A stretch of DNA of 64,000 bases from Agathobaculum hominis. Its GTDB lineage: Bacteria; Bacillota; Clostridia; Oscillospirales; Butyricicoccaceae. A program made the position numbers and the translations under genes. The stretch covers positions 138,419-202,418 of the forward strand of contig NZ_JACOPK010000006.1 in assembly GCF_014288055.1 (NCBI RefSeq). The letters run 5' to 3'. Below, piece after piece: positions 7,470-16,012 of the stretch. Under the pieces are notes generated by a model. That model made no database searches and was not told the DNA's origin. It saw only the letters and a list, made by a program, of their open reading frames with translations. The first letter of the stretch is position 1. Every line of letters starts with the position of its first letter.

Positions 7470-8309
7470 TTATTCTTTGACAGCGCCGCTTGACAGTCCG
7501 GAGATCAAGTAGTTCTGCGCAAAGATGACAAACAGGGTGATCGGGATGACCGAGATGACGCCGCCTGCCGCGACGAGACCGAAGTTCGTGAGGTTGTCCT
7601 CGGTGTTGAGCAGGGCGAGCGCGAGGGGAACGGTGTTGTTGGCCGGGATGCGGGTAAAGATAACGGTGTAGGTGTATTCGTTCCAGGCATACATGAAGCT
7701 GAGCATGGAGACCGCCGCGATGCCGGGCGCCACGAGCGGGAGCACGATCTTGCAGAACAGCTGCCACTCGGTCGCGCCGTCGACCTTCGCGCTCTCCTCG
7801 ATCTCCTCAGGCAGATCCTGGAAGAAGCTGATGAGGAACCAGATGATGAGCGGTACGTTGATGAGCACGCAGGCGAGCATGACGGGCAGCTTGGTGTTCA
7901 GGACACCCAGACGGTTGAACATGATGTAGAGCGGAATGGTGAAGGCTACCGGGGGAAGCACGCGGACGAGCAGGACCCAGTAGGTCATCGGCTTTTTCAG
8001 GCCGAAGCGGAAGCGGCGTCGCGCGATGACGTAGGCCGCGCAGATACCGGCGAGAAGCGAGATGATGAGCGAGCCGAACGTGGTCTGAAGGCTGTTCATG
8101 ATCGCCTGACCGAAGTTTTCCGAGGTGAACAGCTGCGCAAAGTGCATGCCGGTGAGCGACTGCGGGATAAGAGCGATATGGCCTCTCATCTCGTCGGTCG
8201 GACGGATCGCCATGGCGAGCAGCCAGTAGATCGGGAACAGCGAGATCATAAGCAGAACTGCACATCCGACCGCCTTCGCAGCCGTTCCGATCCTCTTTTT
8301 ACGTTTCAC
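7470..8309 (-). CDS. Sugar ABC transporter permease, MalG/UgpE type
   Basis: This 279-residue membrane protein has six helices and the EAA motif EESAKVDGATEWQLFCKIVLP. The SLFPIYWLLAMAIRPTDEM opening is typical of CUT1 MalG-type permeases. It is the first transporter gene after lacI, with 43 bases between them, and no promoter is evident in that gap, so the operon probably starts at lacI. Confidence 0.93.
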   Translation of the reverse strand: MKRKKRIGTAAKAVGCAVLLMISLFPIYWLLAMAIRPTDEMRGHIALIPQSLTGMHFAQLFTSENFGQAIMNSLQTTFGSLIISLLAGICAAYVIARRRFRFGLKKPMTYWVLLVRVLPPVAFTIPLYIMFNRLGVLNTKLPVMLACVLINVPLIIWFLISFFQDLPEEIEESAKVDGATEWQLFCKIVLPLVAPGIAAVSMLSFMYAWNEYTYTVIFTRIPANNTVPLALALLNTEDNLTNFGLVAAGGVISVIPITLFVIFAQNYLISGLSSGAVKE

Positions 8310-8352
8310 ATGATCTCCTCCTTTATCGAGCAGGAAAGCGTCTCCTGCATCA

Positions 8353-9345
8353 TTACAATCTTATGGACGAAGCGCGCGTGCGCAGCGAGACGGGAACGAC
8401 CGTCAGCCGGGGCACTTCGGTGTCGCCGCTCAGCAGGGCGGTGAGCTGTTCGAGACAGATCTCGCCCATCCTCCGGCAGTCCACGTGCACCGAGGAAAGC
8501 TCGGGCGTGAGCAGCGTGCAGGAGGAGGAATCGTCGAATCCGACGACAGCGACATCATCGGGGACGCGGAGTCCGAGCCGGGTCGCGGCCTTGATGACGC
8601 CGGCGGCGAGCACATCGTTGAACGCGAATACCGCGGTCGGGCGTTCGGGGCGGCGGAGCAGCTCGACAGATGCCTGCGTCGCACTCTCGACGTCGCGGCC
8701 GCACATCACGATGCCCGAATCGTCGACCGAGATGCCGTGCTCCTGCATGGCGGTGAGGAAGGCGTTGTAGCGGACGCTCGTGATGTAAGAGGAAAACCGT
8801 CCGGCAAGGAGCGCGATGCGCCGATGGCCGTAGGCGGTGAGGTGGTCGATGACCTGCCGTGCGCCGTTCTGCTCGTCCGCGACCACGCTCGGCAGCTCGA
8901 AGCCGCTCGCGCGGTGATTGACGAGCACGACCGCGACGCCCTGCCGCTGAAAGCTCGAAATGAGGGACGGCTCGGCGTCGCCTGCGAGGATGACGCCCTC
9001 GATCTGCTTGCTCTGCCCGGTTCGCTGCCAGTCGGCGGCGGTCGAGATGAGCAGCTGGTAGGAGGTGCTGTTCGCGCGCCGCATCACGCCTTCGCAGATG
9101 CTCGCATAGAACTCGTCGAGGATGGTCGCGTCCTTTTTGCAGATGAGGAACGCGATCTTGTCGGTCTGCTGCCGCGCCATGGCCCGCGCGATCGCGCTGG
9201 GCTGATAGCCGAGCGCCTCGGCGGCGGCGAGGACCTTGCGGCGTGTTTCCTCGCGGACACGGTCGGGCGCGGTGAAGGCACGGGAAACGGTCGCGGTGGA
9301 AACGCCGGAGAGACGGGAAACATCGTATATCGTTGGGGTATCCAT
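8353..9345 (-). CDS. LacI-family transcriptional regulator of the sugar ABC operon
   Basis: The protein has 330 residues. The N-terminal helix-turn-helix and hinge read TIYDVSRLSGVSTATVSRAF and LGYQPSAIARAM, and a periplasmic-binding-protein-like effector domain follows from about residue 60 (VVGFDDS near the dimer face). The ATG at 9345 is preceded by GGGAGG; the TTG at 9363 is disfavoured. A minus-strand promoter at 9444-9472 drives it, and a LacI-type operator at 9369-9382 lies just downstream of that promoter, so autoregulation and control of the whole transporter operon are likely. The effector sugar is not known. Confidence 0.93.
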   Translation of the reverse strand: MDTPTIYDVSRLSGVSTATVSRAFTAPDRVREETRRKVLAAAEALGYQPSAIARAMARQQTDKIAFLICKKDATILDEFYASICEGVMRRANSTSYQLLISTAADWQRTGQSKQIEGVILAGDAEPSLISSFQRQGVAVVLVNHRASGFELPSVVADEQNGARQVIDHLTAYGHRRIALLAGRFSSYITSVRYNAFLTAMQEHGISVDDSGIVMCGRDVESATQASVELLRRPERPTAVFAFNDVLAAGVIKAATRLGLRVPDDVAVVGFDDSSSCTLLTPELSSVHVDCRRMGEICLEQLTALLSGDTEVPRLTVVPVSLRTRASSIRL

Positions 9346-9368
9346 AATTCGCCTCCCTTGCAATTCTA

Positions 9369-9382
9369 TGCAAACGCTTACA
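9369..9382 (-). promoter_or_regulatory. LacI/CcpA-type operator in front of lacI
   Basis: On the minus strand it reads TGTAAGCGTTTGCA, the dyad with a central CG that LacI-family proteins bind. It lies between the lacI promoter and its start codon. Confidence 0.7.
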
Positions 9383-9443
9383 TTGTTTTCACAAATTCCA
9401 GCCGGAAAATATTCGGATTTTTCATTTCCTCTGGCTTGACTTC

Positions 9444-9472
9444 AGCATAGCATCTTGTCGCACGATTTGCAA
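9444..9472 (-). promoter_or_regulatory. Promoter of lacI and the ABC operon
   Basis: TTGCAA, a 17-base spacer and TATGCT, with an extended TGC in front of the -10 element, on the minus strand. Confidence 0.65.
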
Positions 9473-9727
9473 GAGGAAAACGACAATTTTTACACACACC
9501 GCCGTTTTATTACCGGTGTTTTGTGCAGTATTAACAAAGAATTAATGCAAATCAAGTTCGCGTAAAGCGGGCGGGAGGACATGGATTCCGCAATTTATTG
9601 CGGAAAACCAAATGTAAGCGCTTTCACAAAAGGAGGTAAAAACAGGAAAAATGAAGGTGAAAAATGCGTTCCCGCGCACGCAGCACGGTGCAGCATTCCG
9701 CCGCCGGCAAGCGCCGAGGAGAATGCC
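9473..9727. other. Gene-free region between lacI and the EamA gene
   Basis: No gene is supported. The stretch is AT-richer than its surroundings and holds one clear operator-like site at 9612-9627. An open frame reads through from 9581 into the EamA gene, but its codons look non-coding and it lacks a ribosome site. Confidence 0.5.
9612..9627 (+). promoter_or_regulatory. Catabolite-response-element-like site
   Basis: ATGTAAGCGCTTTCAC fits the CcpA cre consensus (WTGNAARCGNWWWCAW) with one end mismatch. It is about 100 bases upstream of the EamA promoter. A LacI-family protein could bind it as well. Confidence 0.6.
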
Positions 9728-9756
9728 TTTACTCAGCGGGCTGAGCGTGATACAAT
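9728..9756 (+). promoter_or_regulatory. Promoter of the EamA-ygjP pair
   Basis: TTTACT, a 17-base spacer and TACAAT, about 65 bases upstream of the ATG at 9821. Confidence 0.5.
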
Positions 9757-9820
9757 AAAAAAGAACAAAAGAAAATGCTGCGGTGCACTGCCGCAGCAGA
9801 AAAAAGGGGAGGAGAAAGCT

Positions 9821-10693
9821 ATGCTTTCCAACAAGAGCAAGGCCATCGGCTATATCATGCTCTCGGCGTTCGGCTTCGCGCTCATGACGGCGTTCGTGCG
9901 CCTCGCGGGCGATCTGCCGTTCACACAGAAATCGCTGTTCCGCAATCTGGTCGCGGTCGCGGTCGCGGTGATCGTGCTCAGGCGCGAAAAATGCGGCTTC
10001 AAGTGGGAGAAGGGCAACCTTCCTCTGCTCATCCTGCGCTCGACCTGCGGCACGCTCGGCATCTTCTGCAACTATTACGCCATCGACCATCTGGTCCTCG
10101 CGGATGCGAACATCCTCAACAAGATGTCGCCGTTCTTCGCCATCCTGTTCTCGCTCGTGCTGCTCAAGGAGCGCGCGAACGTCTGGCAGTATCTTTCCGT
10201 TCTCGCGGCGTTCGGCGGCGCGATGCTCATCATCAAGCCGGGCTTTTCGGCGGATACCTTCCCGGCGGTCATCGGCCTGCTCGGCGGCATGAGCGCGGGC
10301 GCGGCCTATACGTTCGTCCGTGCGCTCAGCAAGAGAAACGAAAAAAGTGCGCGTATCGTGTTCTTTTTCTCGGCTTTCTCCATTCTGACGTCGCTTCCGT
10401 TCGTCATTGCGGACTTCCACCCGATGACGTTCGCCCAGTTCATGTGCCTGATGGGCGCGGGCGCGGCGGCCACCCTCGGCCAGTTCGGCGTGACGCTCGC
10501 CTACCAGCACGCTCCGGCGAAGGAAATCTCCGTATTCGATTATACGCAGGTGCTTTTCTCCGCACTACTCGGATTTTTCCTGTTCGGCCAGATCCCCGAC
10601 CGCCTGAGCCTTCTGGGCTATCTGGTCATCTGCGGCGTTTCGGTTGCGATGTTCTGCTATAACCGCCGTCTGGACGCAAAGGAGCAGGCATGA
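9821..10693 (+). CDS. EamA/DMT-family transporter
   Basis: This 290-residue membrane protein has about ten helices in two repeated halves, the usual EamA (drug/metabolite transporter) architecture. The first half ends near ADANILNKMSPFFAILFSLVLL-type sequence and the second near FDYTQVLFSALLGFFLFG. These two segments are the internal duplicates. The ATG at 9821 has AGGGGAGGAG in front. The upstream extension to 9581 lacks a ribosome site and is rejected. The last four bases overlap the start of the YgjP-like gene (ATGA), so the two are translationally coupled. The substrate cannot be predicted. Confidence 0.9.
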   Translation: MLSNKSKAIGYIMLSAFGFALMTAFVRLAGDLPFTQKSLFRNLVAVAVAVIVLRREKCGFKWEKGNLPLLILRSTCGTLGIFCNYYAIDHLVLADANILNKMSPFFAILFSLVLLKERANVWQYLSVLAAFGGAMLIIKPGFSADTFPAVIGLLGGMSAGAAYTFVRALSKRNEKSARIVFFFSAFSILTSLPFVIADFHPMTFAQFMCLMGAGAAATLGQFGVTLAYQHAPAKEISVFDYTQVLFSALLGFFLFGQIPDRLSLLGYLVICGVSVAMFCYNRRLDAKEQA

Positions 10694-11205
10694 CGGAGTA
10701 TGAACTCGTCCGCTCGCGGCGGAAAACGCTGAGCGTGCAGGTGACGCGCGAATGCCGCGTCATCGTCCGTGCGCCGCTGCGCCTTGCAAAGCGTGAGATC
10801 GACCGCTTTGTGTCCGAGCACGCGGACTGGATCGCGCGTGCGCTCGCGCATCAGCGCACGCTTGCCGAGGCGCATCCCGAGCCGGATGAAGCGCAGGCGC
10901 GTGCACTGGCGGAGCGTGCGGTGCGCGAAATACCGCCGAAGGTGCGGCACTACGCCGCGATCATGGGGCTGCGCCCGACCGGCATCCGCATCACCTCTGC
11001 GCGGACGCGGTTCGGCTCGTGCAGCGGGAAAAACAGTCTGTGCTTTTCCTGGCGGCTGATGGAGTACCCCGAGGAGGCGGTCGATTACGTCGTCGTGCAT
11101 GAGCTGGCGCACATCGTTCATAAAAACCACGGACCGGATTTCTGGGCGCTCGTCGGGCAGTACATGCCGGATTACAAGCGCCGCCGCGCACTCCTGAGAA
11201 AATAG
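10690..11205 (+). CDS. YgjP-like (DUF45/M48-type) zinc metallopeptidase
   Basis: This 171-residue cytoplasmic protein has the zinc motif HELAHIVHKNHG (HExxH plus a third His) and the characteristic TRFGSCSGK block about 35 residues before it. Both are hallmarks of the YgjP/SprT-like DUF45 family. The start codon overlaps the EamA stop (ATGA). The in vivo substrate is unknown in the family. A bidirectional terminator follows. Confidence 0.9.
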   Translation: MTEYELVRSRRKTLSVQVTRECRVIVRAPLRLAKREIDRFVSEHADWIARALAHQRTLAEAHPEPDEAQARALAERAVREIPPKVRHYAAIMGLRPTGIRITSARTRFGSCSGKNSLCFSWRLMEYPEEAVDYVVVHELAHIVHKNHGPDFWALVGQYMPDYKRRRALLRK

Positions 11206-11242
11206 GCTGCGCCGAAAACGCCGCAGTTTTTGACAGCAGAAA

Positions 11243-11289
11243 AAGACCTTCCGAAGCGGTTCACAAACCGTAACGGAAGGTCTTTTTTA
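11243..11289. terminator. Bidirectional terminator between ygjP-like and brnQ
   Basis: A long stem (AAGACCTTCCG paired with CGGAAGGTCTT, plus an inner CGGT/ACCG) has A and T runs on both sides. It overlaps the brnQ stop codon. Confidence 0.85.
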
Positions 11290-12567
11290 TGCTTTTTCTG
11301 CTGGGGGGAGCACAAGTCCGAGCACCAGACCGGCGGCGGCAGGCAGCAGCCACCCGAAGCCGAGAGAGGAGAACGGGAGCGCGTTCGCGAGCGAGGAAAG
11401 CGGGCCGAGCGGCAGGGCGGCGCACACGCTCTGCACCGCGGTGCAGGCGATCGTGAGCGGCCAGACCGCGCACTTTTTCGCGGCGAAGGGGGCGAACGAG
11501 AGCGCGATGAGCACGATGGCGATCGGATAAACGGCGTTCAGAACCGGCGTGGACAGGCGGATGATGCCGGCAAGGCCGAGATTGGAGATGAGCATGCTCG
11601 TCACGGCGAAAAAGGCGGCAACGGCAGGATAGGGGAGATGCAGCAGCTCGTGAAAATACTGGCCGACGGACGAGATCAGGCCGACGCAGGTGTTGAAGCA
11701 GGCGATCACGAAGATCGCTGCGAGCAGCATCTGACCGCCCCGGCCGAACAGACCGAGCGCGAGGCTGGTCAGCGTGTCCGCGCCGGTCGCGCCGCCGGGA
11801 AAGGCCGCGCCGGACAGCGCGCCCGCATGGGTGAGCATGGAATAAACGGCGAGCAGCAGCGCACCGGCGATCAGACCGGCGGAGATCGTGCCGCGTCGGA
11901 CCTCGCTTTCCTCATCAATGCCGCGCGTGCGGATGTTGAGGGCGATGACTGCGCCGAAGTTGAGCGCGGCGAGTGTGTCCATCGTCTGATAGCCGTTCAG
12001 AATGCCGCTCAGCGCGGGCAGGGACTGATATTCGGCCGCCGGGGAGGCGTAATGCGGCGCGACCGGATGCACGAGACAGGCGCCGAACAGCACGAGGATG
12101 AGAACGATGAGCGTCGGGCAGAGCACGCGCCCGAGACGGTCGGTCAGCTTTTCGGGATGGAGAGCGACTGCGAACGCCGCGGCGAAGAAAACCGCCGAAT
12201 AGAGCAGCTGATGACTGCCCTCGCTGCCGATGAGCGGCGCGAGCATCTGAAACGAGGTGCTCGCCGTGCGCGGGATCGCGAGGCAGGGGCCGATGGACAG
12301 GTAGATCAGCATCGTGAACACGAGCGCGAAGCGCGGATGCACCCGCGAGGCGAGTGTGCCCAGACTTCCGGCGCGCGCGACCGCGATGACGCCGGCAATC
12401 GGCAGGCCGATCGCGCTGACCGCGAAGCCGGCGAGAGCCGCCCAGGCATTCTGTCCGGCCTCAGCGCCTAAAAACGGCGGGAATATCAGGTTTCCGGCCC
12501 CGAAAAACATGGAAAACAGGGTGAAGCCTACGAGAAGCAGGCCTTTGCCGCGAAGTTTATTTGACAT
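11287..12567 (-). CDS. brnQ: Branched-chain amino acid transporter, BrnQ/LIVCS family
   Basis: This 426-residue carrier with about twelve helices imports Leu, Ile and Val with Na+ or H+. The family opening FSMFFGAGNLIFPPFLG is at residues 16-32, with later NGYQTMDTLAALNFG and CFNTCVGL segments. The start at 12567 (MSNKLRGK) has AAAGGA upstream; a longer frame to 12621 is disfavoured. It is monocistronic with its own promoter. An ilvE aminotransferase is also in the window, 39 kb away. Confidence 0.93.
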   Translation of the reverse strand: MSNKLRGKGLLLVGFTLFSMFFGAGNLIFPPFLGAEAGQNAWAALAGFAVSAIGLPIAGVIAVARAGSLGTLASRVHPRFALVFTMLIYLSIGPCLAIPRTASTSFQMLAPLIGSEGSHQLLYSAVFFAAAFAVALHPEKLTDRLGRVLCPTLIVLILVLFGACLVHPVAPHYASPAAEYQSLPALSGILNGYQTMDTLAALNFGAVIALNIRTRGIDEESEVRRGTISAGLIAGALLLAVYSMLTHAGALSGAAFPGGATGADTLTSLALGLFGRGGQMLLAAIFVIACFNTCVGLISSVGQYFHELLHLPYPAVAAFFAVTSMLISNLGLAGIIRLSTPVLNAVYPIAIVLIALSFAPFAAKKCAVWPLTIACTAVQSVCAALPLGPLSSLANALPFSSLGFGWLLPAAAGLVLGLVLPPAEKA

Positions 12568-12623
12568 GGCGATCCTTTCCTGCGGCAGCGAAACAGGTGA
12601 TGCTGCCGGTAAAATGTTCATAC

Positions 12624-12652
12624 AGTATACCCGATGCGGGCGAAAAAGTAAA
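12624..12652 (-). promoter_or_regulatory. Promoter of brnQ
   Basis: TTTACT, a 17-base spacer and TATACT on the minus strand, about 57 bases before the start. Confidence 0.65.
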
Positions 12653-12670
12653 GGAAAAACGCAAAAATGT

Positions 12671-12711
12671 ATAAAATTACATCCCGTTCAGCGAAAATGC
12701 AGAACGGGATG
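12671..12711 (-). terminator. Terminator of the fructokinase operon
   Basis: The 10-bp perfect stem CATCCCGTTC / GAACGGGATG is followed on the minus strand by TAATTTTAT, seven bases after the fructokinase stop. Confidence 0.75.
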
Positions 12712-12717
12712 CGGCGT

Positions 12718-13680
12718 TCAGCCGGGACAGGCCGCGCGCAGGTCCGCCTGCGTCGGCATGACAGCGCCCCTGTGCTGAACGGTGAAGGAGGCGCAGCGTG
12801 CGGAAAAGCGCAGATATTCTGCGAGCGTCTGCTCGGAAAGCGAGGCAAGCTCGTCTGCGGAAACGCCGTCGCGCGTCAGCTGATAGAGGAACGAGCCGAT
12901 GAACGAGTCGCCGGCGCCGGTCGTGTCCGTGACGGGCACGGAGATCGTCGCGGTCTCCGCATGGCAGGACGGCGTATACGCCGCCGAGCCATTCGCGCCG
13001 CGTGTCACGACCACCATGCGGACGCCGAGGGCGAACAGCTTTTCCACTGCCGCCCGTTCGTCGGCGCAGCCGGTGACGAATTCGATCTCGTCATCGCTCA
13101 GCTTGACCAGATCCGCACAGGGCAGGAACTGCCGTATTGCCGCCTGACAGTCCGCCGGACTGCTCCAGAGCGGCAGGCGGACGTTCGGGTCGAAGGAGAT
13201 GAAGGCTCCGGCCTGCTTTGCAAGCTCGATGGCGCGCCGGTGTGCGCCGCGCACCGGATAATCGACCAGATCGACCGAGCAGAAGTGCAGGACCGCGCAG
13301 CTTTCGAACATTTCGGGCGTGATCTGTTTTTCGTCAAGGAACAGGTCGGCCGAGGGATTGCGGTAGAAGGAGAACTCACGGTTGCCCGCCGCGTCGAGCG
13401 AGACGAAGGCGAGCGCCGTATTGGCGCGATTCGTGCGGAAAACCGAGGAAATGTCCACATTTGCCGCACGCAGAACCTTGAGGATGTGCGTGCCGAAGGC
13501 ATCCTCGCCGACCTGCGAGATCATTTTCGCCTCGCCGCCGAGCCGCGCGACTGCCGTCGCAACATTGGCGGGCGCGCCGCCTGCCACACGCTCGAACTGC
13601 TGCACCTCGTCGAGCGCGCAGCCCTTCTGCTGCGGCACGAAGTCGATGAGCAGCTCACCGATCGCAACTGCTTTTTTCAT
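12718..13680 (-). CDS. scrK: Fructokinase, PfkB family
   Basis: This 320-residue cytoplasmic kinase probably phosphorylates the fructose released by the GH32 enzyme encoded upstream. The PfkB signatures are visible: GELLIDFVP at the N-terminus, GGAPANVATAVARLGG near residue 33-48, and DTTGAGDSFIGSF with the catalytic Asp in the C-terminal third. It is the last gene of the scrB-HAD-scrK operon and overlaps the HAD gene by four bases (ATGA). Another sugar or nucleoside kinase specificity is possible, but the GH32 partner supports fructose. Confidence 0.9.
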   Translation of the reverse strand: MKKAVAIGELLIDFVPQQKGCALDEVQQFERVAGGAPANVATAVARLGGEAKMISQVGEDAFGTHILKVLRAANVDISSVFRTNRANTALAFVSLDAAGNREFSFYRNPSADLFLDEKQITPEMFESCAVLHFCSVDLVDYPVRGAHRRAIELAKQAGAFISFDPNVRLPLWSSPADCQAAIRQFLPCADLVKLSDDEIEFVTGCADERAAVEKLFALGVRMVVVTRGANGSAAYTPSCHAETATISVPVTDTTGAGDSFIGSFLYQLTRDGVSADELASLSEQTLAEYLRFSARCASFTVQHRGAVMPTQADLRAACPG

Positions 13681-14552
13681 AGCTTTTCCTCCAGAATATA
13701 GCGCTCGATCGCCTGCGCGACGCCGTTTTCCGTGTTGCTGCCGGTCACGGCATCCGCTGTCAGACGAACGTTTTTTCTGCTGTTTGCCATCGCGATGCCC
13801 AGTCCGGCCGCGCGCAGCATGGTCAGATCGTTGTCGCTGTCGCCGATCGCGGCCAGATTTTCCATCGTGCAGCCGAGCTCCTTTGCGAGCCAGCGCAGTC
13901 CCTGCCCCTTGTTCACGCCGCGGCGGTTGATCTCGATATTGTGCAGCTCGCCGCCGAACATCACGGACGGCGCGATTTCAAAGCTGCCCATGTGCTTCAG
14001 GCGGCTGACCAGCAGATCGGAAATATCGTGCGAGGGATAGAGTACGGCCTTTGTGAACGGAAGCGTCTCGCTTTCGAGCGCCTTCAGCCATTTTTCATGG
14101 CTGTCCAGATAAAAATAGCCCTCGTCCGCCTCGTTCATGACGATCTGTCCGCCCTGCTCCAGATGACGCAGGAGCGCGCGGAATGCGCCGCCGTAGTACA
14201 GCGACTGCGTGGTATACAGGCAGGGGTCGGTCTCAAATTCCTCGCAGAGCGCGAGAATTTCCTCGCAGTGCGTCAGGCTCAGACTGCTGAAAAACTGCGG
14301 CTCTGCATCCTGCGGCCGCTGTACGGCCGCACCGCTCGAGGTGACGAGCCAGTCGGGCGGCGCGAGCAGCTGGTCGCTGAACGCACGCACCTCGCGCACA
14401 TTTCTGCCTGTGCAGAGTACGATTTGAACGCCGCGCTCCTGGGCGCGGCGCACTGCCTGTGCATCTCGGGGTGAGACCTGGTTTTTCTCGTTCAGCAGCG
14501 TGCCGTCGAGGTCGAGAGCCAGGATCTTGTACTGATTACCGGGAAATGCCAT
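13677..14552 (-). CDS. Cof-type HAD-superfamily phosphatase
   Basis: This 291-residue phosphatase of HAD subclass IIB has motif I LALDLDGTLLN, motif II VLCTGRN, and motifs III/IV in KGQGLRWLAKELG and AIGDSDNDLTML. These proteins dephosphorylate small sugar phosphates. It lies between the GH32 and fructokinase genes, overlapping the former by 17 bases and the latter by four. A role in sugar-phosphate detoxification in this pathway is a reasonable inference. Confidence 0.9.
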   Translation of the reverse strand: MAFPGNQYKILALDLDGTLLNEKNQVSPRDAQAVRRAQERGVQIVLCTGRNVREVRAFSDQLLAPPDWLVTSSGAAVQRPQDAEPQFFSSLSLTHCEEILALCEEFETDPCLYTTQSLYYGGAFRALLRHLEQGGQIVMNEADEGYFYLDSHEKWLKALESETLPFTKAVLYPSHDISDLLVSRLKHMGSFEIAPSVMFGGELHNIEINRRGVNKGQGLRWLAKELGCTMENLAAIGDSDNDLTMLRAAGLGIAMANSRKNVRLTADAVTGSNTENGVAQAIERYILEEKL

Positions 14553-15942
14553 CCATGATCTCCATTCTGTTTATACTCCAGAGCTGTGCCGTACCGCCGT
14601 CCAGAACGACGCCGCGCGCGGCCGGGTCGGGATAATAGCGCGTCGTGAGCACAGTCTCGCCGTGATTGATAAAGATTTCGAGCGACGAGGCATCCGCGAG
14701 GATGCGCATGGTCTGCGCCTGCGTCCGGGCATAGCGTACCGTGCGGCCTGCGCCGCTCACGGCGCCGAGCGACAGGATGACCTCGTCATCGCTCCATTCT
14801 ACCACAGCGGCTCCGCGTATGACAAGCCTTCCGGGGCAAAAAATTCGCAGTTCCATGTCGAAAATATGCGCGTTTTCAGGAGAAACCGGCTTTTCGCGCA
14901 GCTGCTCCAGCTCCTTCACAGGATAGCGGTGCAGTCTGCCGCCGCGCTGCGTCAGCTCGCACGGCACGGTCAGGCAGTGCTGCCAGCCGCACGCGACGGT
15001 CGCGGGATTGCCGCAGGGCGCGTCCGGCATGCCCATCCAGCCGAACTGGATGCGCCGCGCGCCGTCGAGAAAGCTCTGCGGCGCGTAGAAGTCGAAGCCG
15101 CAGTCAAGCTCGATGAACGCGCTGAGCGTGCACGCGCTGCGGAAATCGCCCGAAAGCGGGAAAAATCCGCAGGAATAGGTGTTCTGAAAGCGCTTTTTCT
15201 CGTGCGGCACGCCCTGCGGCGAGCAGCAGAGGAACCACTGCCCGTCGAGCTCGAACAGGTCGGGGCATTCCCACATATAGCCGAACGGCGCGGGCGTCCG
15301 GATGGTGTTGATGTGCGTCCAGCGGCGTTTGTCCGTGCTTTCAAATACCAGAACCTCGCCCCGGTCGTCCAGCGTCCGCGCCCCCTGCACCATGTAGTAT
15401 CTTCCGTCCTGCGCCCAGACTTTAGGGTCGCGGACATGGCAGGACAGCCCGGCAGGATAGTCGCGGTTTTCCATCAGCAGCTCGTTTGTCTCGGCGGTCA
15501 GTCCGTCGCGGCAGACCGCGAGCGCGGTGTTGTGGCCGCGGCCGGAGGTGATGTAGTCGTGCGCTCCGGCGGACAGCACGTTGCCCGTGTAGTAGAGGTA
15601 CATCACGCCGTCCTCGACGAGCGCCGAGCCGGAAAACACGCCGTGCAGGTCCCATGTATCGGACGGAAAGAGCAGAACCGGGCACTTTTCCCAGCGCAGA
15701 AGGTCGCGGCTGCGGTAATGCCCCCAGTGCTTGACGCCGCCCTCGGGGTCGAAGGGGCCGTACTGATAGAACACGTGATAACATTCGCCGCAGCGGCACA
15801 GGCCGTTCGGGTCGTTCATCCAGCCGACCGGCGGGGCAAGGTGAAAATACGGCCGGTACGGGTCGGCGGCGGCAAGCGGCGCGTCCTCGCGCTCGATGCG
15901 CGCAACGAGACGGGAAAGATCGCTCTGCAGGTCGTTCGGCAT
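14536..15942 (-). CDS. scrB: Glycoside hydrolase family 32, sucrose-6-phosphate hydrolase/fructosidase
   Basis: This 468-residue enzyme hydrolyses beta-fructosidic bonds. GH32 catalytic signatures are intact: WMNDPNG (nucleophile Asp44), RDPKVW (171-176, transition-state Asp) and ECPDLF (acid/base Glu225), followed by the C-terminal beta-sandwich. There is no signal peptide, so it acts inside the cell on sucrose, its phosphate or short fructo-oligosaccharides. The ATG at 15942 was chosen for the AAAGGAGG just upstream; the longer frame to 16203 runs through the murC terminator. No PTS gene is nearby, which favours substrates arriving by the ABC transporter encoded about 7 kb downstream. Confidence 0.9.
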   Translation of the reverse strand: MPNDLQSDLSRLVARIEREDAPLAAADPYRPYFHLAPPVGWMNDPNGLCRCGECYHVFYQYGPFDPEGGVKHWGHYRSRDLLRWEKCPVLLFPSDTWDLHGVFSGSALVEDGVMYLYYTGNVLSAGAHDYITSGRGHNTALAVCRDGLTAETNELLMENRDYPAGLSCHVRDPKVWAQDGRYYMVQGARTLDDRGEVLVFESTDKRRWTHINTIRTPAPFGYMWECPDLFELDGQWFLCCSPQGVPHEKKRFQNTYSCGFFPLSGDFRSACTLSAFIELDCGFDFYAPQSFLDGARRIQFGWMGMPDAPCGNPATVACGWQHCLTVPCELTQRGGRLHRYPVKELEQLREKPVSPENAHIFDMELRIFCPGRLVIRGAAVVEWSDDEVILSLGAVSGAGRTVRYARTQAQTMRILADASSLEIFINHGETVLTTRYYPDPAARGVVLDGGTAQLWSINRMEIMDGISR

Positions 15943-15963
15943 GGGAAAAGCCTCCTTTGAGAT

Positions 15964-16005
15964 GAAAAAAGCGGCTCTGCGTGCGTGAAAACAGACAGAG
16001 CCGCC
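15964..16005 (-). terminator. Terminator after murC
   Basis: The stem GCGGCTCTG / CAGAGCCGC is followed on the minus strand by six T. It lies only about 20 bases upstream of the GH32 start, leaving almost no room for a separate promoter, so the GH32 operon may depend on read-through. Confidence 0.8.
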
Positions 16006-16012
16006 GAAGGAT

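Noticed and set aside
9581..9820. N-terminal extension of the EamA gene
   Set aside because: No ribosome site, covers the promoter region, Lys/Cys-rich non-homologous codons; the ATG at 9821 has a strong site.
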